From: Lachnospiraceae bacterium
Lineage (GTDB): Bacteria > Bacillota > Clostridia > Lachnospirales > Lachnospiraceae
Direction: 5' to 3'
Assembly (NCBI GenBank): GCA_021201665.1
Contig: JAJQEO010000039.1
Location: forward strand, 53,087 to 113,675
Length of the DNA: 60,589 nt
The notes under the pieces are model-generated. The model was not told where the DNA came from and did not search any database. It worked only from the letters and a program-made list of their open reading frames with translations. Each line of letters starts with the position of its first letter. Within the stretch, counting starts at the first letter, position 1. Positions 26,423 through 35,045 of this stretch are shown here, one piece after another. The translations under genes and the position numbers were made by a program.

Positions 26423-26538
26423 TGGCAGCGCGCACCCTTCGGCGGAGAGGATGCCTGATGGCAGCGAGCAACCTTCGGTGGAATGAATTGATGGCAGCAA
26501 GCGCCTTTTGACGGTGTGGGTTGATAGCAGCAAATGTG
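26400..26538 (+). repeat. Decaying repeat spanning the stop codon of the cobK-cbiET gene
   Basis: CCTTCGGCGGAGAGGATG-type units start at 26400, 26436, 26472 and 26504 (periods 36, 36, 32). The first covers the last codons and the stop; the second copies them, including TGA; the later two are degenerate. Confidence 0.88.
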
Positions 26539-26817
26539 CTTATCGGAAGAGAATTTGTGGAAGCAGATGTGCCGGAATTGCTGCGAAACGCGAGGGATAT
26601 TTGTTAAGCTTTCAGTTTTCGGTACTGATTTTGTAGTCGCCCATTGCCGAGACTGCCACAATAAAAAAGAATTTTGGGACAATTCGGAAAAAAGGTGGAA
26701 ATATCCGCGTCTGGTGGCATATAATGTTATAAGAGTTTAATCATGTGGTATTGATACAAAAAGCTATGATACACAGGATGAAAAATCAGGGAAGAAATCA
26801 GGAAAGAAGGTGGACAA
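26423..26817. other. Intergenic region before dgt
   Basis: After the repeat array (to about 26538) lies an AT-rich stretch without a supported gene. TATAAT at 26720-26725 could be a -10 box for dgt but has no clear -35 partner. No terminator was seen. Confidence 0.45.
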
Positions 26818-27825
26818 ATGACAATCCGTGAGAAAACGGAGGAGCTGGAGCACCAGATCTTCAGCCCCTATGCTTCCTTCAGTGATCAGAGCAGGGGGCG
26901 GGACCGGGAAGAGCCGCAGTGCGATATTCGTACGGTTTATCAGAGGGATCGGGACCGGATCATCCACAGCAAGGCATTTCGCCGCCTGAAGCAGAAGACG
27001 CAGGTGTTTTTGATTCCGGAGGGGGATCATTACCGCACGCGGATGACGCATACTCTGGAGGTCTCCCAGCTCGCCCGCACGATCGCGAAGGCGCTGCGCT
27101 TAAATGAAGATCTGACGGACGCAATTGCACTGGGACACGACCTGGGGCATACTCCGTTCGGCCATGCCGGCGAGCGGGCGCTTAATGAGGTCTGCCCCTA
27201 TGGGTTCGCGCATTACGAGCAGAGTGTGCGCGTGGTGGAGCTGCTTGAAAAGACAGGCGAGGGACTGAATCTGACCTGGGAGGTGCGGGACGGCATTCTC
27301 AATCATCGCACTGCGGGACATCCTTCCACACCCGAGGGACAGGTCGTGCGCTATTGCGACAAGATCGCTTACATCAATCACGACATTGATGACGCAGAGC
27401 GCGCCGGGATTCTCAAAGAGTCCGACATCCCTGATGAGAGCCGCCGGATCATCGGCGATACGACCCGGAAACGCCTGAACACGCTGATCCATGATGTCGT
27501 GGAAAACAGTGAGGGACACTCATGCATCACGATGTCGCCGGGGATGGAGACTGCGATGCAGGATCTGCGTGCCTTTATGTTCCGCAGTGTTTATCTGAAC
27601 CCGGAGGCTAAAAGCGAGGAAGGCAAGGCCATCCGCATGATTCAGGAGCTTTACCGCTATTACAACGCGCACCCGGATCAGCTTCCGAAGGAATATCAGA
27701 ACCTGATGAAGCTGCGCGGTGAGCCGCAGGAGAGAGTGGTCTGCGATTACATTTCCGGCATGACGGATCTGTACTCTATCCGTGTATACAAGGAACTGTT
27801 TGTGCCGCAGTCCTGGCAGGCATAG
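26818..27825 (+). CDS. dgt: Deoxyguanosinetriphosphate triphosphohydrolase-like HD protein
   Basis: A 335-residue HD-superfamily enzyme that would split dNTPs into nucleoside and triphosphate. The HD metal motifs are visible: RTRMTHTLEVSQLAR (about 61-75), ALGHDLGHTPFGHAGE (about 102-117) and NHDIDD near 185, plus the N-terminal RDRIIHSKAFRRLKQKTQVF block of dGTPases. ATG 26818 follows AAAGAAGGTGG. It heads the dnaG-rpoD-trmK locus, a common order in Clostridia. Confidence 0.92.
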   Translation: MTIREKTEELEHQIFSPYASFSDQSRGRDREEPQCDIRTVYQRDRDRIIHSKAFRRLKQKTQVFLIPEGDHYRTRMTHTLEVSQLARTIAKALRLNEDLTDAIALGHDLGHTPFGHAGERALNEVCPYGFAHYEQSVRVVELLEKTGEGLNLTWEVRDGILNHRTAGHPSTPEGQVVRYCDKIAYINHDIDDAERAGILKESDIPDESRRIIGDTTRKRLNTLIHDVVENSEGHSCITMSPGMETAMQDLRAFMFRSVYLNPEAKSEEGKAIRMIQELYRYYNAHPDQLPKEYQNLMKLRGEPQERVVCDYISGMTDLYSIRVYKELFVPQSWQA

Positions 27826-27968
27826 GAAGCGAGGCGTTTTGCAGAAGCAATGAAACGCTTTGTGCTTGCTGTGGAATTTTCGTGCAGAAGCCGTATGTGG
27901 AATTCGCAGGCAGAAGCCGGACGGGACCGGACAAGGAAAAACAGAAGAAGTGAGTCGTACCGAAAGAC

Positions 27969-28040
27969 GTTTGAAATAAGTCGACCGCAATTCCACTGGG
28001 TTTAGACGATAGGTAGTTCACTGCAGTGAGGAACGAGGAG
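27969..28040 (+). repeat. Interspersed element TTTGAAATAAGTC, copy 1
   Basis: A block of about 72 bases ending just before the dnaG ribosome site. A second copy lies at 54231-54302. Shared blocks are TGAAATAAGTC, ACCGCAAT, TTTAG, AGTTCA and AACGAGG; a terminal GTTC/GAAC stem is kept although its loop differs. Confidence 0.85.
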
Positions 28041-28050
28041 GCGTACGGGG

Positions 28051-29838
28051 ATGTTTTACTCAGAGGATCAGATCGAGGAGGTCCGTATTCAGAATGATAT
28101 TGTGAGTGTGGTTTCCGGATATGTGAGACTGCAGCGCCGGGGGAATAATTATTTTGGACTCTGCCCGTTTCATAATGAAAAATCCCCTTCCTTTTCAGTC
28201 AGTCCCGGCAAGCAGATGTACTATTGCTTCGGCTGCGGGGCCGGAGGCAGCGTTTTTAATTTTATCATGCAATATGAAAACTATACCTTTCCGGAGGCGG
28301 TGCAGTTTCTGGCGAACCGCGCGGGCATTTCCCTGCCGGAGCAGGAGTTTTCCGAGGAGGCCAGGCGGGCGAGGGATTTGAAAAGCAGCGTGCTGGAGCT
28401 CAACAAGACGGCCGCGAAGTTTTATTATTACCAGCTGCGCTCCCCGCAGGGGCAGCGGGGGATGGAATACCTGAAAAACCGCGCGCTCAGCGATGAGACC
28501 ATGAAGCATTTCGGCCTTGGTTTTGCCGGGCCGGACGGCACGATGCTGTACCGCTACCTGAAAAAGCAGGGAGTTTCGGATCAGCTGCTGAAGGATTCGG
28601 GGCTGATGCAGGTGAATGAACGCCAGGGGATGTATGACAAATTCTGGAACCGGGTCATGTTTCCGATCATGGACGCCAACCACCGGGTCATCGGCTTCGG
28701 CGGCCGGGTGATGGGGGACGGCAAGCCCAAATATCTCAATTCCCCCGAGACGGTGATTTTCGACAAGAGCCGGAACCTTTACGGATTGAATTTCGCCCGT
28801 TCCTCGAAGGAGCATTATCTGCTGGTGTGCGAGGGATATATGGACGTCATTGCCATGCACCAGGCCGGGTTTACGAACGCGGTCGCTTCCCTCGGAACCT
28901 CGCTGACCAGCCAGCACGCGACGATCCTGAAACGCTACACAGATGAAGTGATTCTGACCTACGACAGCGACGAGGCCGGCGTCCGCGCGGCATTGCGCGC
29001 GATCCCGATGCTGAAGGAGGCCGGCGTATCCACGCGCGTGCTGCACATGGATCCGTGCAAGGATCCGGACGAGTTCATCAAGACCTATGGGACAGAAGCC
29101 TTCCGCGAGCGGATTGACCAGGCAGAGAACAGCTTCCTGTTCGAGCTTTCCGTGATGGAAAAATCCTACGACATGAAGGATCCTGACGGCAAAACCCGGT
29201 TTTTCCAGGAGGTTGCCGCCAAAATCGCCGGGATGGAACTGGAGATTGAGCGTGAGAATTATATCGAGGCGGTGGTCGCCCGCTACCAGACCTCCTACGA
29301 GGGCATGCGCAAAATGGTGCTGAATCATCTGATGCAGGGAACGCCCGTGCGCACGGCGCCTCGCCTGCCCGTGGAGCGGGAACGCCGCGCCCAAAAGGAC
29401 AGCGGCATCCTGAAATCCCAGCGCCTTCTTCTGACCAGGCTGGTCGAGTATCCGGAGCTGTTTGCGGCAGTGTCATCCTGTGTCCGGCCGGAGGATTTTA
29501 CGGACGGAATCTACCGGGAAGTGGCCGGGATGCTTTTTGCTCAGCTGCAGCAGAAGCAGCTGAATCCGGCGCGGATCGTGAACCATTTTACAGAGCCGGA
29601 ACAACAGCAGCTGGTCGCGCAGATTTTTAATACAGATCTTCCGGCAGAGACGATTGAGGAGCAGGAGAAGGCAATTGCCGATTCAATTCGTCTGATTATC
29701 AGTAATTCGACTGACCAGCGCAAATCCCTGCTGGATCCGACAGACCTGCAGGGACTGCAGGATTTGATGCTGGAATCAAGAAAAAGGATGGCGGACCTGA
29801 AAAAACTGCATATTTCTCTGCCGCGCGGGAAAGAATAA
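28051..29838 (+). CDS. dnaG: DNA primase
   Basis: A 595-residue primase that makes RNA primers at the replication fork. The N-terminal zinc site is intact (C38, H41, C59, C62 in CPFHNEKSPSF...CFGCG). The TOPRIM domain contains LVCEGYMDVIAMHQAGF and LTYDSDEAGVRA (about 265-320), and a C-terminal helicase-interaction region follows. Length and motifs are normal, with no inserted low-complexity segment. ATG 28051 follows GGAGG. It is between dgt and rpoD as in the classic macromolecular synthesis operon. Confidence 0.96.
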   Translation: MFYSEDQIEEVRIQNDIVSVVSGYVRLQRRGNNYFGLCPFHNEKSPSFSVSPGKQMYYCFGCGAGGSVFNFIMQYENYTFPEAVQFLANRAGISLPEQEFSEEARRARDLKSSVLELNKTAAKFYYYQLRSPQGQRGMEYLKNRALSDETMKHFGLGFAGPDGTMLYRYLKKQGVSDQLLKDSGLMQVNERQGMYDKFWNRVMFPIMDANHRVIGFGGRVMGDGKPKYLNSPETVIFDKSRNLYGLNFARSSKEHYLLVCEGYMDVIAMHQAGFTNAVASLGTSLTSQHATILKRYTDEVILTYDSDEAGVRAALRAIPMLKEAGVSTRVLHMDPCKDPDEFIKTYGTEAFRERIDQAENSFLFELSVMEKSYDMKDPDGKTRFFQEVAAKIAGMELEIERENYIEAVVARYQTSYEGMRKMVLNHLMQGTPVRTAPRLPVERERRAQKDSGILKSQRLLLTRLVEYPELFAAVSSCVRPEDFTDGIYREVAGMLFAQLQQKQLNPARIVNHFTEPEQQQLVAQIFNTDLPAETIEEQEKAIADSIRLIISNSTDQRKSLLDPTDLQGLQDLMLESRKRMADLKKLHISLPRGKE

Positions 29839-29872
29839 AGACGGGAAATTTTCGAAATGAAAAGAATACAGA

Positions 29873-30042
29873 GACCAGGAACGTATTTACTGAAAACGAA
29901 AGAACGTTGAAACCGGGAACGTATTGAAAGTAAAGGAATGTTGAAACCAGGAAAGTATTAAAAGTAAAAGAGCATTGAAACCGAAAAAGTATTGAAAGCG
30001 GGAAAGAATTGAAGCCGGAACGGTGGAATTGCCGCCTTCCAG
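29873..30042 (+). repeat. 34-base tandem repeat between dnaG and rpoD
   Basis: Five related units start at about 29873, 29907, 29941, 29975 and 30009, each near TTGAAACCGGGAACGTATTG with drift. The array fills the dnaG-rpoD spacer and ends 20 bases before the rpoD start codon. Confidence 0.85.
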
Positions 30043-30062
30043 GCGCTAAGGGCAGGAATCAG

Positions 30063-31220
30063 ATGGATACAGAAACTATTAAAAAAGGGGTTGCTCCTGA
30101 TAACAGCGAGAATACAGACAGGGAAACAGAGGCTCCTGCTGAAGCCCCCATCCGGAAAGAAGAACCAGATTTCTCTGAAGCGGGAGCGGGCGCTTATAGA
30201 GCAAAGCTGTCCGGCCTGGCCGATCTCGGAGCGGAAGAGGACGACTATGACAGGGAACGGGCCTTTCTTGATAATATCGGGGAGGAAACAAGTGCCTTTG
30301 TATCTGAACTGCAGGATCTGGAAGATTCCGGGGAGGAAGCGGACAGCTATGACGCAGATCAGCCGATCTATGACGCCGTAATGGAAGGCGTGCCGATGGA
30401 CGACCCGGTCCGCATGTATTTAAAAGAAATCGGCAGTGTCGGTCTTCTGAGTACGGAGGAGGAGCTTTCTTTAGCCAGACGGATGAGCGAAGGCGACGAA
30501 GATGCCCGCGCAAAGCTGACAGCGGCAAACCTGCGCCTGGTTGTCAGCATCGCGAAAAGGTACTGTGGACGCGGGATGCAGCTGCTCGATCTGGTGCAGG
30601 AGGGGAACCTGGGACTGATGAAGGCGGTGGACAAGTTTGATTACCGCAAGGGTTATAAATTCAGTACCTATGCCACCTGGTGGATCCGACAGTCGATTAC
30701 ACGTGCGATCGCGGATCAGGCGCGCACCATCCGGATCCCTGTACACATGGTAGAGAGCATTTACCGCGTGACGCGCACCTCCCGTATGCTGCTGCAGCGG
30801 TTCGGCAGAGAGCCTTCTGCGGAGGAGATTGCAAAAGAGCTTCGGATGGATTCAGATAAAGTGGCTGAAATACTGAAGATTTCGCAGGATCCCGTTTCTC
30901 TGGAAACCCCGATAGGGGATGAGGAGGAAACTCATCTTGGAGACTTTATCAGTGACGAAAGTGCTTTACAGCCTGCGGACGCAGCCGCCTCGGCGGTGCT
31001 CAGGGAGCAGCTGCTCGATGCGCTTTCCACGCTGACACCGCGCGAACAGAGGGTGCTGTCTCTGCGGTTTGGCCTGGAGGACGGGCAGCCCAGGACTCTG
31101 GAGGAGGTCGGCAGGGAATTCAACGTGACCCGGGAGCGCATCCGCCAGATTGAGGCGAAGGCCCTGCGCAAGCTGCGCCATCCGAGCCGGAGCCGGAAGC
31201 TGCGGGATTATCTTGAGTGA
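30063..31220 (+). CDS. rpoD: Primary sigma factor RpoD
   Basis: 385 residues from ATG 30063 (AGGAA five bases upstream). Region 1.2 begins at [16 protein letters not shown] (about 111). Region 2 ([40 protein letters not shown]), region 3 and region 4 ([29 protein letters not shown]) are complete, and the dnaG neighbourhood is that of the housekeeping sigma. The first 110 residues are acidic low-complexity sequence, and I cannot recognise a normal region 1.1. The gene's last codons are copied three times downstream (31200-31299). Confidence 0.93.
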   Translation: MDTETIKKGVAPDNSENTDRETEAPAEAPIRKEEPDFSEAGAGAYRAKLSGLADLGAEEDDYDRERAFLDNIGEETSAFVSELQDLEDSGEEADSYDADQPIYDAVMEGVPMDDPVRMYLKEIGSVGLLSTEEELSLARRMSEGDEDARAKLTAANLRLVVSIAKRYCGRGMQLLDLVQEGNLGLMKAVDKFDYRKGYKFSTYATWWIRQSITRAIADQARTIRIPVHMVESIYRVTRTSRMLLQRFGREPSAEEIAKELRMDSDKVAEILKISQDPVSLETPIGDEEETHLGDFISDESALQPADAAASAVLREQLLDALSTLTPREQRVLSLRFGLEDGQPRTLEEVGREFNVTRERIRQIEAKALRKLRHPSRSRKLRDYLE

Positions 31221-31299
31221 AAAACTGCGGATTATATGGAGTAAATAGCCGTGGGATTATCTGGAGTAAAAAGCTGTGGATTATCTGGGGTGAAACAAT
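31200..31299 (+). repeat. Copies of the rpoD 3' end, including the stop codon
   Basis: CTGCGGGATTATCTTGAGTGA and three diverged copies start at 31200, 31225, 31249 and 31274. Each copy keeps a TGA or TAA at the corresponding place. The last copy abuts the trmK start and may supply its ribosome site (TGGGGTG). Confidence 0.88.
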
Positions 31300-31303
31300 C
31301 AGC

Positions 31304-32365
31304 ATGAAATTATCAAAACGACTTTCGGCTGTCGCTGCCATGGTGACGCCGGGGATGGTCCTTGCGGATATCGGGACGGACCATGCTTACATACCGATTG
31401 ATTTAGTGGAACGGGGCGTGATTCCCCGCGCGATCGCTGCCGATGTCAATCCCGGACCGCTTTTCCGCGCAGAGGAACATATCCGGGAGCACGGTCTTGA
31501 TGACAGGATTGCCACGAGACTTTGCGACGGCCTGACTGCCTTCGAAGCAGGCGAGGTACAAAGCATTGTCATCGCCGGGATGGGCGGGGCGCTGACTGTA
31601 CGGATTTTGCAGGACGGGGGGCATTTGTTTGGGGGCCATACATGTGTGGGGCCGATTGATGAGTGTATGCGGACAGGAAAGTGCGAAGCCGGAGAGGACT
31701 CCCGGTCACTTGGAGAACATGGAGCCGTGGACGGCTGCCTGCGTGGAGGGACGCATGCGGTGGAGGAAGACTCCTGGCAGAGCTTGCGGCAGGACCCCGA
31801 GCTGGTTTTGCAGCCGCAGTCCGAGATCGTCCGGGTGCGTCTCTGGCTGTGGCAAAACGGCTGGGAGATCGTGCAGGAAGATATGGTTTTCGAGGACGGC
31901 AAATACTATCCGATGATGAAAGCGCGCCATGTGAAGACCGGACAGGCGGCCGTTTCTGCCAGTCTTTGGCCGCAGTCTTTCCCGGATGATGACGGAATGG
32001 AGAAAATAGAAGCACCGATATTGGCAGATAAGGGGGAACGAACCTGGACGAGTACTCTCAATACCAGGAAGGATGAGTGTCTGGGAATGTTAATATCCGA
32101 CATTGATGGAAGGGTGTGCAGGGATCTGGCAGCCAAAGGCGCGGATATAGAGAGAAAACTATGTCTGGAATTCGGTCCGAAGCTTCTGGAAGCAAGGCAT
32201 CCCGTGCTGCGGGAGTATCTTTTGAAGGAAAAAGCGATACAGGAGAGAATTCTGGCAGCTCTTTCCTCACAAAAGAGCCAGACGGCAGTTTCCCGTACAG
32301 GCGAAATTCAGGAAAAGCTGTCGTTGACAGAGGAGGCATTGAAACTGTTTACTCATTTCTCATAG
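31304..32365 (+). CDS. trmK: tRNA (adenine22-N1)-methyltransferase TrmK
   Basis: A class I SAM methyltransferase that would methylate A22 of tRNA. The start (KLSKRLSAVAAMVTPGMVLADIGTDHAYIP) and the VIAGMGGALTVRIL motif are typical, as is LQPQSEIVRVRLWLW. It has about 353 residues against the usual 230: one hydrophilic insert lies near 104-160, directly after the GMGG loop, and another near 218-280. ATG 31304 is preferred, because upstream in-frame codons lie in the rpoD-end repeats. The location after rpoD matches other Firmicutes. Confidence 0.88.
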   Translation: MKLSKRLSAVAAMVTPGMVLADIGTDHAYIPIDLVERGVIPRAIAADVNPGPLFRAEEHIREHGLDDRIATRLCDGLTAFEAGEVQSIVIAGMGGALTVRILQDGGHLFGGHTCVGPIDECMRTGKCEAGEDSRSLGEHGAVDGCLRGGTHAVEEDSWQSLRQDPELVLQPQSEIVRVRLWLWQNGWEIVQEDMVFEDGKYYPMMKARHVKTGQAAVSASLWPQSFPDDDGMEKIEAPILADKGERTWTSTLNTRKDECLGMLISDIDGRVCRDLAAKGADIERKLCLEFGPKLLEARHPVLREYLLKEKAIQERILAALSSQKSQTAVSRTGEIQEKLSLTEEALKLFTHFS

Positions 32366-32512
32366 CTGCATGTCAGATCCTGGGGAACAGAAAGACTCTT
32401 ATGATCCTGTCTTTTGCCATTTGATTTATAGTTATGGTAATAAGAATCTCGATCAGAATTCCGGCTGCCCGGTCTGGCTGCGGATTTAGAGACAGCAGAA
32501 TTGGAGGTATCT

Positions 32513-34183
32513 ATGGAAGCAAAGAATATAACTATATATATAGAAGGAATTCCAGAAACATATCCAGTCGGAACGACCTGGCGTGAAATTGCGGAGGCGC
32601 ATCAGAAAGATTATTCTTATCCGATCGTTCTGGCAAATGTCGACGGAAGGCTGCGTGAGCTGACGAAAGAGGCCGCGGACGGCTGCCAGGTGCGTTTTCT
32701 GACGCTGAAGGACAAGGCAGGCTGCGACACTTACCGGCGCTCGCTGGTGCTTCTGATGCTCAAGGGCATCTACCATGCGGTCGGCGATAACAGCAGGATT
32801 CAGCGCGTCAGCGTTCATTTTTCCGTGGGCGAGAGCTATTACTGTACCATGCAGGGGGAGGTTCCGCTGACGCAGGAATTCCTGGACGAAGTCAAAGCCT
32901 ATATGTACACGCTTGTGCGAGAGGCCGCTCCGATCCGAAAGAGTACGATCGACACCTGGGAGGCCTGTGAAAGGTTCCGCAGATATGGGATGTATGACAA
33001 GGAAGAGCTGTTCCGCTACCGCCGATCCTCAAAGGTCAATATTTACAACCTGGAGACCTTTGAAGATTATTTTTACGGTTACATGCTCCCGGACGCGTCT
33101 TACCTGACCTGCTTCGACCTGCGCCTGTTTGAGGATGGCTTTCTGCTCTGTTTCCCGTCGCTGGCGGAGCCGGAAAAGCTGGCTGAATTTACCCCGCAGG
33201 AGAAAATCTGGCAGACGCAGAAGGACGCCCTTACCTGGGGCGCGCAGCTCGGCATCCCGACTGTAGGCGCACTCAATTCCTACATCGCCGGACACCAGGT
33301 GAAGGATCTGATCATGATCCAGGAGGCGTACCATGAAAAAAAGATCGCCCAGATGGCGGCACAGATCGCCGCGTCAAGCCAGAAGCGCGTGATCCTGATC
33401 GCGGGGCCGTCTTCCTCCGGAAAAACGACCTTTTCCCACAGGCTTTCCACACAGCTTGCTGTCTGCGGGCTGAAGCCCCATCCGATCGAAGCCGACAATT
33501 ATTTTGTAGAGCGCGAACACACGCCGATTGATGAGGACGGAAAGCCGAACTACGAATGTCTGGAGGCCATCGACGTGGAAAAGCTGAATGAGGATATGCT
33601 CTCTCTTCTGAACGGTGAGACGGTGGAGCTTCCGACCTTTAATTTCAAGACGGGAAAGCGGGAATACAAGGGCAATACGCTCACCCTCGGCGAACAGGAC
33701 ATTCTGGTCATTGAGGGCATTCATTGCCTGAACGACGCCCTGACCTACCGCCTGGACGCGGACCATAAGGTGAAAATTTACATCAGCGCTCTCACGCAGC
33801 TGAATATCGATGAACACAATCGGATCCCGACGACGGACGGACGCCTGCTGCGCAGGATGGTGCGCGACGCACGTACCCGGGGAGCGAGCGCACAGAAGAC
33901 CATTGACATGTGGCCGTCCGTTCGCCGCGGCGAGTCCAGCTACATATTCCCATTCCAGGAGACGGCAGATTACGTGTTTAATTCCACACTGATCTACGAA
34001 CTGGCCGTCCTGAAGCAGTATGTGGAGCCGCTGCTTTTTTCCATCCGCCCGGATGAGCCGGAATACGCGGAGGCCAGACGGCTTTTAAAATTCCTGGACT
34101 ATTTTTTGCCGATCCCTGCGGACGACATTCCGAACAATTCCCTGATCCGGGAATTCATCGGCGGGAGCTGCTTTGGAAATTAG
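32513..34183 (+). CDS. Nucleoside (uridine) kinase with N-terminal TGS domain
   Basis: 556 residues from ATG 32513 behind GGAGGT. The N terminus is a TGS-like ubiquitin fold followed by a threonyl-tRNA-synthetase-like second domain (HFSVGESYYCTM). The C-terminal half is a P-loop uridine kinase with GPSSSGKTTF near 297-306, EADNYFVERE and EGIHCLN. This architecture is common in Clostridia and is annotated as nucleoside kinase; the role of the TGS part is unknown. No low-complexity insert is present. It is followed at once by rnpB. Confidence 0.88.
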   Translation: MEAKNITIYIEGIPETYPVGTTWREIAEAHQKDYSYPIVLANVDGRLRELTKEAADGCQVRFLTLKDKAGCDTYRRSLVLLMLKGIYHAVGDNSRIQRVSVHFSVGESYYCTMQGEVPLTQEFLDEVKAYMYTLVREAAPIRKSTIDTWEACERFRRYGMYDKEELFRYRRSSKVNIYNLETFEDYFYGYMLPDASYLTCFDLRLFEDGFLLCFPSLAEPEKLAEFTPQEKIWQTQKDALTWGAQLGIPTVGALNSYIAGHQVKDLIMIQEAYHEKKIAQMAAQIAASSQKRVILIAGPSSSGKTTFSHRLSTQLAVCGLKPHPIEADNYFVEREHTPIDEDGKPNYECLEAIDVEKLNEDMLSLLNGETVELPTFNFKTGKREYKGNTLTLGEQDILVIEGIHCLNDALTYRLDADHKVKIYISALTQLNIDEHNRIPTTDGRLLRRMVRDARTRGASAQKTIDMWPSVRRGESSYIFPFQETADYVFNSTLIYELAVLKQYVEPLLFSIRPDEPEYAEARRLLKFLDYFLPIPADDIPNNSLIREFIGGSCFGN

Positions 34184-34191
34184 GAGATGGG

Positions 34192-34220
34192 TTTACAAAA
34201 ACGGAATCCTGTGGTAGAAT
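34192..34220 (+). promoter_or_regulatory. Promoter of rnpB
   Basis: TTTACA (34192-34197), 17-base spacer, TAGAAT (34215-34220), ideally placed seven bases before the predicted RNA 5' end. Confidence 0.8.
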
Positions 34221-34226
34221 ACGCCG

Positions 34227-34745
34227 CGTAAGCGGGACAGGTGATCGCGGCCGGCAGAAGCCGAAAGGCGTCGGCTGAGGAAAGTCCGGGCTTCACAGGG
34301 CAGGGATGCCGGATAACGTCCGGCGGAGGCGACTCCAGGGACAGTGCAACAGAAATAAACCGCCGCTTTTCTTTGAGAGCGGTAAGGGTGGAAAGGCAGT
34401 GTAAGAGACTACCGCGCCACATGTCCCCACTCCAGAGGAGTGGGGACGCAGGCCGCGCCTCGCGCGCAGCGCGACTCCATTGCGCGGCTCTCCGCAGCAA
34501 CCACTCCGCAGGAGTGGGGACGCAGGCCGCGCCTCGCGCGCAGCGCGATTTCATTGCGCGGCTTTCCATTTTCTGGTAACAGAGGCGGCATATGTAAACC
34601 CCATCCGAAGCAAGACCGCACAGAGGCGAAAGAGCAACACCAGGCTGCCCGCCAGCCTCAGGTAGGTCGCTTGAGCCTGCCGGCAACGGCAGGATGAGAC
34701 AGATGATCACTCAACGACAGAACCCGGCTTATCGTCCCACTTACG
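34227..34745 (+). ncRNA. rnpB: RNase P RNA (class A) with an enlarged P12
   Basis: The catalytic RNA that trims tRNA 5' leaders. Conserved cores are visible: GAGGAAAGTCCGGGC at about 34277, AACAGAAATAAACCGCC at about 34346, GTAAACCCCATCCGAAGC near 34593 and ACAGAACCCGGCTTATCG near 34717. Helix P1 is formed by GTAAGCGGGAC at the 5' end and GTCCCACTTAC at the 3' end. At about 520 nt it is longer than the usual 350-400, because a duplicated 74-nt hairpin module (34427-34574) is inserted in the P12 arm. A promoter precedes it and a terminator follows. Confidence 0.95.
34427..34574 (+). repeat. Two 74-nt hairpin modules inside rnpB
   Basis: Units begin at 34427 and 34501. Each folds as CCACTCC/GGAGTGG followed by CCGCGC/GCGCGG enclosing TCGCGC-GCA-GCGCGA. 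Differences between copies fall mostly in loops. Confidence 0.9.
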
Positions 34746-34749
34746 TAAG

Positions 34750-34808
34750 AAATCCTGCTGCTACTTCCCGCGGCGCCGCCGCAGGAGGCGACAGCAGGAT
34801 TTCTTTTT
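34750..34808 (+). terminator. Terminator of rnpB
   Basis: AAATCCTGCTG pairs with CAGCAGGATTT around a GC-rich middle, followed by CTTTTT. Confidence 0.88.
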
Positions 34809-34881
34809 GGCTTAACAGACACTCGATAGACACAAATAAACCAGGAATCCTTTATTACGCGGTTTGATCGAACATACATTC

Positions 34882-34897
34882 TTAAGCATTTTTTAAG
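34882..34897 (+). promoter_or_regulatory. TTAAG direct repeat upstream of the InlB-repeat gene
   Basis: TTAAG at 34882-34886 and 34893-34897, 11 bases apart, about 40 bases before the -10 box. It resembles the 801-836 motif group upstream of the SH3 gene. Confidence 0.3.
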
Positions 34898-34937
34898 AAA
34901 GTCACAGGGAAACCATCATTTGTTTTTGAAATCGTTA

Positions 34938-34946
34938 TGCTATAAT
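34938..34946 (+). promoter_or_regulatory. Extended -10 promoter of the InlB-repeat gene
   Basis: TGC-TATAAT at 34938-34946. The -35 is poor (TTTGTT around 34919), as is usual with an extended -10. The start codon is about 100 bases downstream. Confidence 0.65.
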
Positions 34947-35045
34947 CGCAGTAACTTAAATGCCGGGAGATCAGTGCAGACAGAACGGGTGTTTAAGGAT
35001 TTCCTGATCATTACGGAAAGGTAGAAAAAGAAAGGTAGGGTTATT

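Noticed and set aside
16990..26660. AAAATCAGTACCG shared in opposite orientation near 17013 and 26625
   Set aside because: Only about 13 bases match and the flanks do not align, so I cannot call it an element.
34241..34710. Several open frames on both strands in 34241-34710
   Set aside because: They lie inside RNase P RNA; the repeated peptide patterns come from the 74-nt hairpin module.
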